DNA of 64,000 nt from NCBI GenBank assembly GCA_963784885.1, contig CAWATA010000002.1, positions 186,001-250,000 of the forward strand. Reading direction: 5' to 3'. This DNA is from RHKX01 sp963784885 (GTDB taxonomy: Bacteria > Actinomycetota > Thermoleophilia > Solirubrobacterales > 70-9). The notes below the pieces were generated by a model. That model saw nothing but the letters and a program-made list of their open reading frames with translations. It was not told the origin of the DNA and made no database searches. Position numbers and translations under genes: made by a program. Positions 1 through 10,638 of the stretch are shown here, piece by piece (the stretch's first letter is position 1; the number at the start of each line of letters is the position of its first letter).

Positions 1-638
1 GCGCCGGGGCGGAGTTGATCTCCGACCCGGACCTCGCCGTCGCCGTGGCCGCGGCGGCCGTCGCCGGAGGCGGGCGGCCGGTGACCGTCAAGCTCCGCTC
101 CGGGCTTCGCTCCGGTGATCGCTCCGGGCTCGGCGTCGCAGTCCGGCTCGTCCGCGAGGCCGGCGTCGCCGCGATCGCCTTTCACCCCCGATCCGCCGCC
201 GTCCAGCACAAGGGCCTCCCCGACTACGAGCTCGTCCGCGAGCTGACCGGGCTGATCGACGTCCCCGTGATCGTCTCCGGCGGGCTCGACAGCGCCGCCG
301 CCGCCCGGACCGCCTACCGCGAGTCCGGCGCCGACGCGGTGATGATCGCCCGCGGCTCGTTCGGCTATCCGTGGATCTTCGAGGAGCTGACCGGCCGGCG
401 GGCCGAGGCGCCGGGCCGGGACGAGATCGCCACCGAGCTGCTCTGGGTGATCGACGCCGCCGAGGCCCACCTCGGGGCCCGGCGCGCCGCTCGCTACCTG
501 CGCAAGTTCTACCCCTGGTACCTGGCGCGGCTTGGCGTCCCGCATCGCGATGCGGCCGCCTTCCAGCAGCTCGAGGATCTCGACGACGCCCGCAGCCGCG
601 TCCGCGAGCTCGGCGCAGAGCGTCTCGCCGCCGCCTGA
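1..638 (+). CDS. tRNA-dihydrouridine synthase, C-terminal part (5' end outside window)
   Basis: The reading frame is open from the left edge (codons from base 3), so the gene starts upstream. It lacks the N-terminal FMN-binding strands and the catalytic Cys region. What remains is the second half of the TIM barrel: VTVKLRSG, then HPRSAAVQHKG where Dus proteins have H-x-R-T, then VIVSGGL and ARGSFGYPWIF, which match the phosphate-binding end of Dus enzymes. The enzyme reduces uridine to dihydrouridine in tRNA D-loops using FMN and NAD(P)H. The C-terminal helical tail is rich in Arg and Ala. The subtype (DusA/B/C) cannot be fixed from this half. Confidence 0.85.
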   Translation, partial: AGAELISDPDLAVAVAAAAVAGGGRPVTVKLRSGLRSGDRSGLGVAVRLVREAGVAAIAFHPRSAAVQHKGLPDYELVRELTGLIDVPVIVSGGLDSAAAARTAYRESGADAVMIARGSFGYPWIFEELTGRRAEAPGRDEIATELLWVIDAAEAHLGARRAARYLRKFYPWYLARLGVPHRDAAAFQQLEDLDDARSRVRELGAERLAAA

Positions 639-702
639 AACCGCGCGTTTCGCCGGTCCGGAGGGCGCACGCTGCCACGCCCCGGGAACCGGAGTTGGCC
701 GT

Positions 703-711
703 TGCTATAGT
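703..711 (+). promoter_or_regulatory. extended -10 promoter for greA
   Basis: TGC followed by TATAGT (706-711) forms an extended -10 element. No good -35 is seen 16-18 bases upstream, as expected for extended -10 promoters. The predicted transcript start lies near 718, giving a leader of roughly 95 nt before the greA GTG. Confidence 0.45.
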
Positions 712-813
712 TCCGCGCCGCCGTGCCCGACCTGCGGCCCCTCCGGGGTCTGCAAATCGGGCGTTTCTGTTCTCCGGGTCGGCAACCGGGGAAGAACACG
801 AGGAAGGTAGAAC

Positions 814-1293
814 GTGGCCAGAGAGTCCCTGATCACTCCCGAAGGTCTCGAGAAGCTGAAGCTGGAGCTCGAGGAGCTTCAGACCACTCGCCGGCGCGAG
901 GTCGCCGAGCGGATCAAGGAGGCCCGCGAGTTCGGCGACATCGCCGAGAACTCCGAGTACGACGACGCCAAGAACGAGCAGGCGATGCTCGAGACGCGGA
1001 TCGCCCAGATGGAGGAGCGCGTCCGTCGTGCGACCGTCGTCGACAAGGATCAGGTCGACACGGGCGTCGTCTCCGTCGGCGTCAAGGTGCACGTCAAGGA
1101 TCAGAAGACCGGCGACTCCCGCAAGTTCCAGGTCGTCGGTTCGGCCGAAGCCAACCCGGCCGAGGAGAAGCTCTCGCACGAGTCCCCGATCGGCAAGGCC
1201 CTGATGGGCCGCAAGCGGGGCGAGATCGTCAGCGTCGAGGTGCCGCGGGGCGGCAGCCGCGAGCTGAAGATCACCAAGATCGAGGTTGCGTAG
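814..1293 (+). CDS. greA: transcription elongation factor GreA
   Basis: 159 aa, the usual GreA length. GreA enters the RNA polymerase secondary channel and stimulates cleavage of backtracked RNA. The N-terminal half is a coiled coil with the acidic tip EFGDIAENSEYDDAKNEQ (the conserved GD-x-x-EN-x-EY-x-x-A signature). The C-terminal half (from about residue 80) is the FKBP-like domain ending in ELKITKIEVA. The GTG start is supported by the purine-rich site GAGGAAGG ending 6 nt upstream. It appears monocistronic, with its own extended -10 promoter and a GC-rich hairpin after the stop. Confidence 0.97.
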   Translation: MARESLITPEGLEKLKLELEELQTTRRREVAERIKEAREFGDIAENSEYDDAKNEQAMLETRIAQMEERVRRATVVDKDQVDTGVVSVGVKVHVKDQKTGDSRKFQVVGSAEANPAEEKLSHESPIGKALMGRKRGEIVSVEVPRGGSRELKITKIEVA

Positions 1294-1295
1294 CG

Positions 1296-1314
1296 GGCGG
1301 GGATAGACCCCGCC
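1296..1314 (+). terminator. GC-rich hairpin after greA
   Basis: GGCGGGG (1296-1302) and CCCCGCC (1308-1314) form a perfect 7-bp stem with a 5-nt loop just after the greA stop. There is no T-tract. More inverted GC-rich repeats follow up to about 1400, between greA and the convergent acetyltransferase, so the stretch may act as a bidirectional terminator. Confidence 0.5.
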
Positions 1315-1454
1315 TGGCGTGTCGGCGGGGCCGGCGGGGCGGGCCCCGCCTCCGCACTTCGTGCTGAGTGTCGGCGGGCCCCGCCCCGCCGCCCCCCAGA
1401 CGTCCCCTCCTGCCCGCCTGCTGAAGTCTTTGCCCGGAGAGTTTCCCCCCGCGC

Positions 1455-1973
1455 CTACCCCCCGTCGAGGTGGAGGTCGAACAGCTCGACGTCGAGGATC
1501 CGGCCGAGCTTCTCGCCGCAGCGGCGCTGAATGCCGAAGGAGCGGAAGCCGACGGTCTCGTGGACGGCGACGCTCGCCGGGTTCGGCTGGGCGATCCGCG
1601 CGAGGAGGACGTGGATCTCGGGGATCGAGCGCGCCCGCTCGACGAGGTCGGCCAGGAGCGCTCGGCCGATCCCGCCCCCGCGAACGGCCGGGTCGACGTA
1701 GACGGAGACCTCACCGGTCCGGCGGTAGGCGCCCCGCGGCGACCACGGGCCGATCGATGCCCAGCCGACCACCTCGCCGGCGGGATCGACGGCGACCGTC
1801 ACCGGATGGTGGGGAGCACGGTCGGTCAGCCAGCCGTCGTCGCGGCCGGGCTCGCGCGGCTCGATGTCGAAGGTCGCGAGACCGGTCTCGACCTCGCGGT
1901 TGTAGATCGCGAAGATCCGCGGCAGGTCGGTCAGAGCCGCGGGCCGGATGTCGCTCGGGAGGGGGGCGATCAC
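1455..1973 (-). CDS. GNAT acetyltransferase, phosphinothricin acetyltransferase-like
   Basis: 172 aa. The opening IRPAALTDLPRIFAIYNREV and the segment TGLATFDIEP closely follow the Pat/Bar/YwnH subgroup of GNAT enzymes, which acetylate phosphinothricin, methionine sulfoximine or related amines with acetyl-CoA. The acetyl-CoA pyrophosphate loop is seen as VRGGGIGRALL (Q/R-x-x-G-x-G/A). The downstream NPASVAVHETVGFRSFGI is the usual C-terminal GNAT strand-helix. The true substrate is not known; detoxification of an amino-acid analogue is the family expectation. It is convergent with greA and transcribed alone. Confidence 0.85.
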   Translation of the reverse strand: MIAPLPSDIRPAALTDLPRIFAIYNREVETGLATFDIEPREPGRDDGWLTDRAPHHPVTVAVDPAGEVVGWASIGPWSPRGAYRRTGEVSVYVDPAVRGGGIGRALLADLVERARSIPEIHVLLARIAQPNPASVAVHETVGFRSFGIQRRCGEKLGRILDVELFDLHLDGG

Positions 1974-2315
1974 TGCAGGCTAGATAAGCGCGGCCCGGCA
2001 ACCCGGCACCCGGAAGTGAGCGGGTCTCGGCGGCCTGTCCGGGAGGAGTGCCGCAGGTTGCGGGGAAGCGGGTGGTGCGAGGGACGGATTCGTTGCCGAA
2101 CCGACCGACACCCCCGTCTATACTTCGGCATCCGCGCAAACCACAAACCGGAGGGCTGAACGATCGGCAAGCAGGCGCCGAAGAATTTGATTCAGGTCTC
2201 CGGTGGCAGCGCATTCCCGGGGAGCGTCCAGGCCGGGGACCGGCAAGTGTCCGGGCGGGGTCCGACGATTTCGGCTCCGAGCTCACGTATCGAAGGAAGA
2301 CAGGACAGGTAGCCA
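1974..2315 (+). other. intergenic region upstream of clpC
   Basis: About 340 bases without a supported gene. TATACT at 2119-2124 is a good -10 candidate, but the nearest -35-like TTGCCG (2093-2098) is 20 bases away. GGAGG at 2150-2154 precedes an open stretch (2163-2312) that would need an ATC start and has low third-position GC, so it is not called. GAAGGAAGACAGG near 2292-2304 is the probable clpC Shine-Dalgarno region. No CtsR or HspR operator could be identified by eye. Confidence 0.4.
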
Positions 2316-4917
<2,602 letters not shown>

Positions 4918-4953
4918 GACCGGTCGCCGGCCGGCCGGCGACCACGCCGACCG

Positions 4954-5607
4954 ATGAGCCGCCCCCGCGCGGTCGCCGCAACCGGGATCCTCGCTGCGCT
5001 GGCGGCGAACTACTGGGTCCTCGAGACGGCGCTGGCCGAGCGGACCGACCCAGCCGGCTCCTGGATCAGCGACCTCGGGGCGAGGACCGAGAGCACCGGG
5101 CTGCTGTTCGATCTGCTCGAGGCCGCTTCCGGCGTCCTCCTGCTCGCGTTCGCGCTGTTGCTGCTGCCGCTCCTGGCCGGGCGCTCGCGCGAGCTCCGGT
5201 GGGGCGCATGGGGGCTGGCCGCGGTCGGCGTCTGCACGATCGTCGACGGCGCCTTCCCGCTGAGCTGCGGGGAGACCCTCGCCGAGCCCTGCGAGCTCCG
5301 CTACGACGCCGTCGACCTGATCCACGGCGGCGAGACGCTCCTCGCGATCGGGGTCACCGTAGCCACCTTCGGGCTGTTCGCGATCGGGCTGCTGCGGGAG
5401 CGGGATCGGGGGTTGCGAAGGCTCGGGGCCTGGACGGTCGCGGCCGGCGTCGCCTGGACCGCATGCAACGCGCTGATGGGAGCGCAGTACCTGTTCGACG
5501 ACCTCGCCTCGGCGAAGGGGATCTTCCACCGCGCGGCGCAGGTGGTGCTCGGCGCCTGGCTGATCGCTGTCGCGCTGACGGCGCGCCGGCTGCCGCCGCG
5601 GGAGTAG
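4954..5607 (+). CDS. DUF998 family membrane protein
   Basis: 217 aa with about six hydrophobic segments: near residues 6-22, 50-75, 84-100, 120-143, 154-170 and 190-208. The spacing, the early NYWVLE and WISDLGARTES, and the Cys-containing loop between segments 3 and 4 fit the DUF998 family, whose function is unknown. The ATG lies 36 bases after the clpC stop with no visible Shine-Dalgarno, so it may be read from the clpC transcript. No catalytic motif is visible. The family name rests on overall pattern only. Confidence 0.65.
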   Translation: MSRPRAVAATGILAALAANYWVLETALAERTDPAGSWISDLGARTESTGLLFDLLEAASGVLLLAFALLLLPLLAGRSRELRWGAWGLAAVGVCTIVDGAFPLSCGETLAEPCELRYDAVDLIHGGETLLAIGVTVATFGLFAIGLLRERDRGLRRLGAWTVAAGVAWTACNALMGAQYLFDDLASAKGIFHRAAQVVLGAWLIAVALTARRLPPRE

Positions 5608-5650
5608 CGGGGCGCGATGCCGTCCCCCGGGCTTGGCAGGATCGTCGGTG

Positions 5651-7045
5651 ATGGCCAAGCAGCGGAGCCGCTACGTCTGCCGCGATTGCGGCCACGAGTC
5701 GCTGGCCTGGTCCGGTCAGTGCCCGGGCTGCTCGGAGTGGAACACGCTCGAGGAGGTCGCCGTCACCGCGGCGACCGCGTCCTCGGCCGGCCGATCGTCC
5801 CGGAAGCGCGCTTCCGCGCCGCGGTCGATCCCGCTGCGTGAGGTTCAGGGGCCGGTCGAGGAGCGACTCGGCACCGGCATCGGCGAGCTCGACCGCGTCC
5901 TCGGCGGCGGGCTCGTCCCCGGCTCGCTCGTGCTGTTGGGCGGCTCGCCGGGGATCGGCAAGAGCACGATCACCGCGATGGCGCTCGGCAACCTGGCGGC
6001 CGCCGGCCGCGACGTCCTCTACGTGACCGGCGAGGAGTCGGCCGCCCAGGTGCGGATGCGGGCCGAGCGGCTCGGCGACAGCGCCCTCGATGTCCCGGCG
6101 CTGGCCGAGACCGACCTCGAGTCGGTCGTCGCCGCGATCGAGTCCGAGCGGCCGGACGCCTGCGTCGTCGATTCGGTCCAGACGCTTCACTCGGCCGAGC
6201 TCTCCAGCGCTCCGGGCTCGGTCGCTCAGGTCCGGGAGGCCGCCAACGCCCTGATGGAGGTCGGCAAGCGGAACGGGACCGCCCTGATCCTCGTCGGCCA
6301 CGTGACCAAGGAGGGCGCGGTCGCGGGCCCTCGCGTGCTCGAGCACCTCGTCGACTGCGTGCTGCTCTTCGAGGGGGAACGCGAGCGCTCCTACCGGACG
6401 CTTCGTGCGCTCAAGAACCGTTTCGGCGCCACCAGCGAGCTCGGCGTCTTCGAGATGCGCGAGGCGGGGCTCGTCGAGGTCGAAGATGCCTCCGCCCGGT
6501 TCGTCGGCGAGGCCACGGCGGCCTCCGGTTCGGTGGTCCTCTGCGCGATGGAGGGAACGCGTCCGCTGCTGGTCGAAGTCCAGGCGCTCGTGGCGCCGAC
6601 CGAGGTCGTTCCGCCGCGTCGCGTCGCCAACGGGATCGACCGCAACCGGCTGGCGATGATCCTGGCGGTCCTCTCGCGCCACGGCGGGGTGGGGGTCGGC
6701 AACGCCGACGTCTTCGTCAACGTCGCCGGCGGAGTTCGCGTCGACGAGCCCGGCGCCGACCTCGCGATCGCGCTGGCGATCGCATCTGCCCACCGCGGCG
6801 AGCCGCTCAGCGACCGCGAGGGCCGGCCGCTGGCCTGCTTCGGCGAGGTCGGCCTGACCGGCGAGCTCCGCTACGTCGCCCATGCCGACCGCCGGGTCGC
6901 GGAGGCGCTGAAGTTCGGCCTCTCGCCGGTCCTCGGGCCGGTCATCCGGGAGGCCCCGTCGGGACTCGAGCCCGCGGCGACGCTGAAGGCGGCGCTCGGC
7001 AGCGCCCGCAAGCGCTTCGGATCGACGCTCCGCGAGGCCGCCTGA
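5651..7045 (+). CDS. radA: DNA repair protein RadA
   Basis: 464 aa from the ATG at 5651; a TTG 18 bases upstream is possible but the conserved N-terminus (MAKQRSRYVCRDCG) favours 5651. RadA (Sms) is a RecA-like helicase that promotes branch migration in recombination. Visible features: a C4 zinc finger CRDCG...CPGC (residues 9-27), Walker A GGSPGIGKS (about 97-105), the RadA-specific KNRFG motif (about 255) and a C-terminal Lon-like domain with GGVRVDEPGADLAIALAIAS. It is followed by disA, as in mycobacteria. Confidence 0.97.
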   Translation: MAKQRSRYVCRDCGHESLAWSGQCPGCSEWNTLEEVAVTAATASSAGRSSRKRASAPRSIPLREVQGPVEERLGTGIGELDRVLGGGLVPGSLVLLGGSPGIGKSTITAMALGNLAAAGRDVLYVTGEESAAQVRMRAERLGDSALDVPALAETDLESVVAAIESERPDACVVDSVQTLHSAELSSAPGSVAQVREAANALMEVGKRNGTALILVGHVTKEGAVAGPRVLEHLVDCVLLFEGERERSYRTLRALKNRFGATSELGVFEMREAGLVEVEDASARFVGEATAASGSVVLCAMEGTRPLLVEVQALVAPTEVVPPRRVANGIDRNRLAMILAVLSRHGGVGVGNADVFVNVAGGVRVDEPGADLAIALAIASAHRGEPLSDREGRPLACFGEVGLTGELRYVAHADRRVAEALKFGLSPVLGPVIREAPSGLEPAATLKAALGSARKRFGSTLREAA

Positions 7046-7163
7046 GCCGATTCCCAGCGGAGGCCGGTGACGGTCGCCGCTTGACAAACCCGAATCCGAT
7101 CTTTCAACTCGGAATGGCCGGAAATCGGCTCTTTATGCGCTTCTGCCATCATTCGTCGCCTTG

Positions 7164-8276
7164 ATGGCGCTGGCTTCCTGGGACGATATGAACGCGGGGC
7201 TGGTGCACGAGGATCCGAGGCTCCTGAGGGCGCTTGACATGGTCGCCCCGGGCACCACGCTTCGCGAGGGCATCGACAACGTCATCCACGCCTCCACCGG
7301 CGCCCTGATCGTCATCGGCGAGCCGGAGGAGATCTCGTTCCTGTTCAGCGGCGGGCTCAAGCTCGACGTCGACTACACGCCGGGGCTGATCTACCAGGTG
7401 GCGAAGATGGACGGGGCGATCGTGCTCGATCCCGATGCCCGGAAGATCTCCTGGGCGAACGTCCAGCTGATGCCGGATCCGACCATCCACTCATCGGAGA
7501 CCGGCACCCGGCACCGCACCGCCGAGCGCGTCTCGAAGCAGACCAACGCCCTGGTGATCGCCATCTCCGCTCGCCGGGACGTCGTCTCGATCTACCTCGG
7601 CGGCATCAAGTACATCCTTCAGGACATACCGACCGTCCTCAGCAAGGCGAACCAGGGCCTGGCGACGATGGAGAAGTACCGGCTTCGCCTCGACCGGGTG
7701 ACAGCTCGCCTGACGACGGTCGAGCTGGCCGGCGCCGCGAGCCTCCACGACGTGCTCGTCGTGCTTCAGCGGGCGGAGCTGCTGCTGCGGACGTCGAACG
7801 AGGTCGAGCGCTACATCATCGAGCTCGGAGCCGAGGGCCGGATGATCGAGATGCAGCTCGAGGAGACTTCGGTCGGCGTCCTCTCCGACCGCGTGGCGCT
7901 GATCCGCGACTACGCCGTCGACGACAGCGAGGCGATGCTCGACACGACTCTCGCGGAGCTCTCGAAGCTCAGCCACCAGGAGCTGCTCGACCTCGGCCGC
8001 CTCGCCGAGCTGCTCGGCTACGACCGCAAGGTCAACCCGCACGACCTCCAGGTCACCGCCCGCGGCTACCGCGCGTTGGGCCGGATCACGCGCCTGCCGC
8101 GACTGGTCGGCGAGAAGGTCATCAAGCACTTCGGAAGCCTCGAGGAGATCCTCGCGGCCAGCGACGAGCAGCTCGCCGCGATCGAGGGCGTCGGTGAGGA
8201 CCGCGCCGCCGACATCCGGGAGGGACTCGACCGCGTGCGCGAGTCCGAGGTCTTCGAGCGATACCCACTGACATGA
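7164..8276 (+). CDS. disA: diadenylate cyclase DisA
   Basis: Makes c-di-AMP from two ATP and scans DNA for branched structures. The N-terminal DAC domain has the catalytic DGA (about residue 83) and the ATP-binding GTRHRTAER (about 113). A long coiled linker follows, then a C-terminal helix-hairpin-helix domain with VGEKVIKHFGSLEEIL and IEGVGEDRAADI. 370 aa from ATG 7164; a TTG lies just before it and an ATG at 7188 is possible. The 118-base gap after radA holds a perfect -35 hexamer TTGACA (7081-7086) but no convincing -10 at the right spacing. RadA and DisA interact in Bacillus and Mycobacterium. Confidence 0.96.
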   Translation: MALASWDDMNAGLVHEDPRLLRALDMVAPGTTLREGIDNVIHASTGALIVIGEPEEISFLFSGGLKLDVDYTPGLIYQVAKMDGAIVLDPDARKISWANVQLMPDPTIHSSETGTRHRTAERVSKQTNALVIAISARRDVVSIYLGGIKYILQDIPTVLSKANQGLATMEKYRLRLDRVTARLTTVELAGAASLHDVLVVLQRAELLLRTSNEVERYIIELGAEGRMIEMQLEETSVGVLSDRVALIRDYAVDDSEAMLDTTLAELSKLSHQELLDLGRLAELLGYDRKVNPHDLQVTARGYRALGRITRLPRLVGEKVIKHFGSLEEILAASDEQLAAIEGVGEDRAADIREGLDRVRESEVFERYPLT

Positions 8277-8310
8277 ACAGGTGCCCCGCCCGCCGGGGCT
8301 CCGCGACAAG

Positions 8311-8325
8311 AGGAGGCTGACGATT
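8311..8325 (+). promoter_or_regulatory. Shine-Dalgarno AGGAGG positioning an ATT start of carD
   Basis: AGGAGG (8311-8316) is a perfect ribosome-binding site whose only in-frame codon at proper spacing (6 nt) is ATT at 8323. The alternative GTG at 8281 has no Shine-Dalgarno and would add 14 residues not expected in CarD. ATT initiation is known from infC and pcnB. Confidence 0.5.
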
Positions 8326-8904
8326 CCTGAGCTAGTTGAAGAAGCGACCGACACCGATCTCGACATCGAGATGCTGCAGTGCGAGGACTTCGAGGTCGGC
8401 GACAACGTCGTCTATCCGCACCACGGGGCCGGTGTCGTGCTCCGCAAGGAGAGCAAGGAGCTCCTCGGCGAGGAGCGCGAGTACTTGACGATCAAGATCC
8501 TCCACAACGACATGACCGTTCAGGTGCCCTGCGAGAACGCCGGTGTGGCGGGACTGCGGCGCGTGATCGGGCCGGACGACGTGAAGAAGGTGACCGCCGT
8601 CCTCACCGACGACGTCTCCGAGATGCCGAAGAACTGGAACCGGCGCTTCAAGCACAACCGCGAGAAGATCAAGACCGGCGACGTCTTCGAGCTCGCCGAG
8701 GTGGTCCGCAACCTCGCGATCCGCGAGATCGAGAAGGGACTCTCCACCGGCGAGAAGCAGATGTACACCCGGGCGAAGAAGATCCTCGCCTCGGAGTTCA
8801 TGTACGCGCTCGACAAGGACGAGGAGGGCGCCGAGGAGTACCTCGACGGTCTGCTCACCGAGCGCTTCGGCGAGACCGTCGCCGAAGCGGGTGCCCCCGC
8901 CTGA
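8323..8904 (+). CDS. carD: CarD/CdnL family RNA polymerase-binding transcription factor
   Basis: About 193 aa with the proposed ATT start, or 207 aa from GTG 8281. The N-terminal Tudor-like RNA polymerase interaction domain begins with FEVGDNVVYPHHGAGVV. The C-terminal helical DNA-binding domain contains NWNRRFKHNREKI and EKGLSTGEKQMYTRAKKIL. CarD binds the polymerase beta subunit and stabilises the open complex at rRNA and housekeeping promoters. An acidic tail of about 30 residues follows the conserved core. It sits between disA and ispD, overlapping ispD by 4 bases. Confidence 0.95.
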   Translation: MPELVEEATDTDLDIEMLQCEDFEVGDNVVYPHHGAGVVLRKESKELLGEEREYLTIKILHNDMTVQVPCENAGVAGLRRVIGPDDVKKVTAVLTDDVSEMPKNWNRRFKHNREKIKTGDVFELAEVVRNLAIREIEKGLSTGEKQMYTRAKKILASEFMYALDKDEEGAEEYLDGLLTERFGETVAEAGAPA

Positions 8905-9620
8905 GCGGAGCCCGCGCAACGGCCGTGGTCGCGGCCGCCGGCTCCGGGCAGAGGCTCGGCGCCGGCGGCCCGAAGGCCTTCGTCGAGCTTGGGGGCAGGG
9001 CGTTGATCGAGTGGTCGCTCGCGGCGCTCGACTCCGCGCGGTCGATCGGCGCGATCGTGATCGCCGCCCCGGCCGGTTACGAACGCGAGGCCGAGCTCGC
9101 GGCCGGGCTGGCAGCGCCGAAGGCGGCAGTCGTCGTCACCCCGGGCGGAGCCACGCGCGCCGCCTCGATCGAGCTGGCGCTCGGCCACGTTCGCGGCGAA
9201 CTCGTCGCGATCCATGATGCCGCGCGTCCGCTGATCACTCCCGACGTCGTCGATCGTGTCGTCGGGCGCCTGGAGGCCGACCACGAAGCGGAGGCCGCGA
9301 TCGCAGCCGCACCGCTGACCGACACGGTGAAGCGCGCCCGGGCAGCGCGCGGAAGCGACGCCGGGGCGGACGTGATCGCCGAGACGCTCGACCGGGAGCT
9401 CCTCTGGGCGGCCCAGACTCCGCAGGCGTTCCGGCTGGAGGCGTTGCGGGCAGCCCAGCGGCGGGCCGCGGCGGAGGATCGCCTCGCCGCGGCGACGGAC
9501 GAGGCTTCGCTGATCGAGCTCGCGGGCGGAAGGGTGCTGCTCGAGGAGACCGGCCGGGCCAACTTCAAGGTCACGACCGGCGCCGACCTGGCGGCCGCCG
9601 AGGCGCTCGTCGCGGGCTGA
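8901..9620 (+). CDS. ispD: 2-C-methyl-D-erythritol 4-phosphate cytidylyltransferase IspD
   Basis: Third step of the MEP isoprenoid pathway: MEP + CTP to CDP-ME. The CTP-binding loop VVAAAGSGQRLGAGGPKAF opens the protein; IHDAARPLITPD and the Lys-containing PLTDTVKRA match the family, and QTPQAFR is conserved near the end. No ATG, GTG or TTG lies in frame ahead of the P-loop. The best start is CTG 8901, which overlaps the carD stop as CTGA and gives 239 aa; GTG 8925 would truncate the nucleotide-binding strand. Translational coupling to carD is likely. Confidence 0.93.
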   Translation: MSGARATAVVAAAGSGQRLGAGGPKAFVELGGRALIEWSLAALDSARSIGAIVIAAPAGYEREAELAAGLAAPKAAVVVTPGGATRAASIELALGHVRGELVAIHDAARPLITPDVVDRVVGRLEADHEAEAAIAAAPLTDTVKRARAARGSDAGADVIAETLDRELLWAAQTPQAFRLEALRAAQRRAAAEDRLAAATDEASLIELAGGRVLLEETGRANFKVTTGADLAAAEALVAG

Positions 9621-9625
9621 GGCGT

Positions 9626-9787
9626 TCAGTCCCGGAAGAGGAGCAGCGCCGTGACCACGAACACGAAGACGACCTGTCCGACTCCGAGCGCGGTGCCGGC
9701 GTTCGCCGCGCCCAGGGCGGCGGCGAACAGCGCCGCCGCAGCGAACGACGCGACCGCGATGGCGATGTCGGCGAGGGTCTTCGTCAC
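9626..9787 (-). CDS. small two-helix membrane protein (53 aa), unknown
   Basis: GTG at 9787 to TGA at 9626. The protein starts VTKTLADIAIAVASFAAAAL and ends in a second hydrophobic run VVFVFVVTALLLFRD, with a short Gly/Asn turn between, so it is probably a helical hairpin in the membrane. Codons are strongly GC-ending, as in neighbouring genes. A -10 box TACCCT on the minus strand ends 6 nt before the GTG, the same arrangement as other leaderless genes here. No known family is recognised. Confidence 0.55.
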   Translation of the reverse strand: MTKTLADIAIAVASFAAAALFAAALGAANAGTALGVGQVVFVFVVTALLLFRD

Positions 9788-9792
9788 CGGGT

Positions 9793-9799
9793 TAGGGTA
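9793..9799. promoter_or_regulatory. interleaved divergent -10 boxes
   Basis: The heptamer TAGGGTA carries TAGGGT on the plus strand (9793-9798) and TACCCT on the minus strand (9799 to 9794). The minus box is 6 nt from the GTG of the small membrane gene; the plus box is 12 nt from the PHP gene ATG. Confidence 0.45.
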
Positions 9800-9810
9800 G
9801 CCGGGCGGCG

Positions 9811-10638
9811 ATGCTGACCGACTACCACGTCCACCTCCGTCCCGACGAGGGCGACACGCCGCCGGAGCGCTACTTCACCGCCGCCAACGCCGACCGCTAT
9901 CGCGAGGCCGCCGACGCGGCGGGGATCTCCGAGCTCGGGATCTCCGAGCACATCCACCGTTTCGCGCAGGCCCTCGAGATCTGGCGCCACCCGTTCTGGG
10001 TCGAGCAGGCCGTCGACGACATCGACGCCTACTGCGAGTTCCTCGCGTCGTCGGGCCTCAAGGTCGGAATCGAGATGGACTATGTCGCCGGCGCCGAGGA
10101 CCGGATCGAGGGTCTCCTGGCCGCGCGGCACTTCGACTACGTGATCGGCTCGGTCCATTTCGTCGGTGAGGCGTCGATCGACCAGCACCGCTGGGACGTC
10201 TGGGAGGCGGAGGACAGCGATCCCGACCGGGTCTGGTCCCGGTACTTCGAGCAGCTCGCCGCCGCCGCCGCCTCGGGGCTCTTCGACGTGATCGCGCACC
10301 CGGACCTCGTCAAGGTCTGGGGGAGCGGCAGGCCCGGTCCGGAACGCGATCCTCGTACCTATTGGGAGCCGGCGGTCGAGGCGATCGCGGACGCCGGCGT
10401 CGCGGTCGAGGTCTCGACCGCCGGCCTTCGGAAGCCCGTCGGTGAGCTCTACCCGGCCGCCGGGTTCGCGCGGCTCTGCGTCGATGCCGCCGTGCCCTTC
10501 ACACTGTCCTCCGATGCGCACCTCCCCGAGCAGGTCGGCTACGCCTACGACGAAGCCGTCGATTTCATGACCGGGCTCGGGATCGATCGCGTCTGCGTGT
10601 TCACGGGCCGGGAGCGGAAGCTGGAGCCGCTCGGATGA
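9811..10638 (+). CDS. PHP-domain phosphoesterase, histidinol-phosphatase-like
   Basis: 275 aa. The metal-binding pattern of PHP enzymes is present: DYHVHLRPD at the N-terminus (H-x-H), GISEHIH, the Glu in GIEMDY, GSVHF, VIAHPDLVK, and the terminal SSDAHLPEQVG. This arrangement fits the HisJ/HisK monofunctional histidinol-phosphatases, which hydrolyse L-histidinol phosphate. No other his genes lie nearby, so a different phosphate ester is possible. It overlaps ispF by 4 bases (ATGA), so the two are probably co-translated. Confidence 0.85.
   Translation: MLTDYHVHLRPDEGDTPPERYFTAANADRYREAADAAGISELGISEHIHRFAQALEIWRHPFWVEQAVDDIDAYCEFLASSGLKVGIEMDYVAGAEDRIEGLLAARHFDYVIGSVHFVGEASIDQHRWDVWEAEDSDPDRVWSRYFEQLAAAAASGLFDVIAHPDLVKVWGSGRPGPERDPRTYWEPAVEAIADAGVAVEVSTAGLRKPVGELYPAAGFARLCVDAAVPFTLSSDAHLPEQVGYAYDEAVDFMTGLGIDRVCVFTGRERKLEPLG

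Noticed and set aside
1315..1454. Possible small gene between greA and the acetyltransferase
   Set aside because: The sequence is low-complexity inverted G/C runs with no coding pattern; better explained as a terminator region.
2163..2312. A 49-codon frame upstream of clpC preceded by GGAGG, needing an ATC start
   Set aside because: Third-position GC is low compared with real genes here, and the product matches nothing recognisable, so the ATC start is not credible despite the other unusual starts.
7081..7163. Promoter for disA based on TTGACA at 7081
   Set aside because: No TATAAT-like sequence 15-19 bases downstream; TTTATG farther on is too distant. Kept only as a note.
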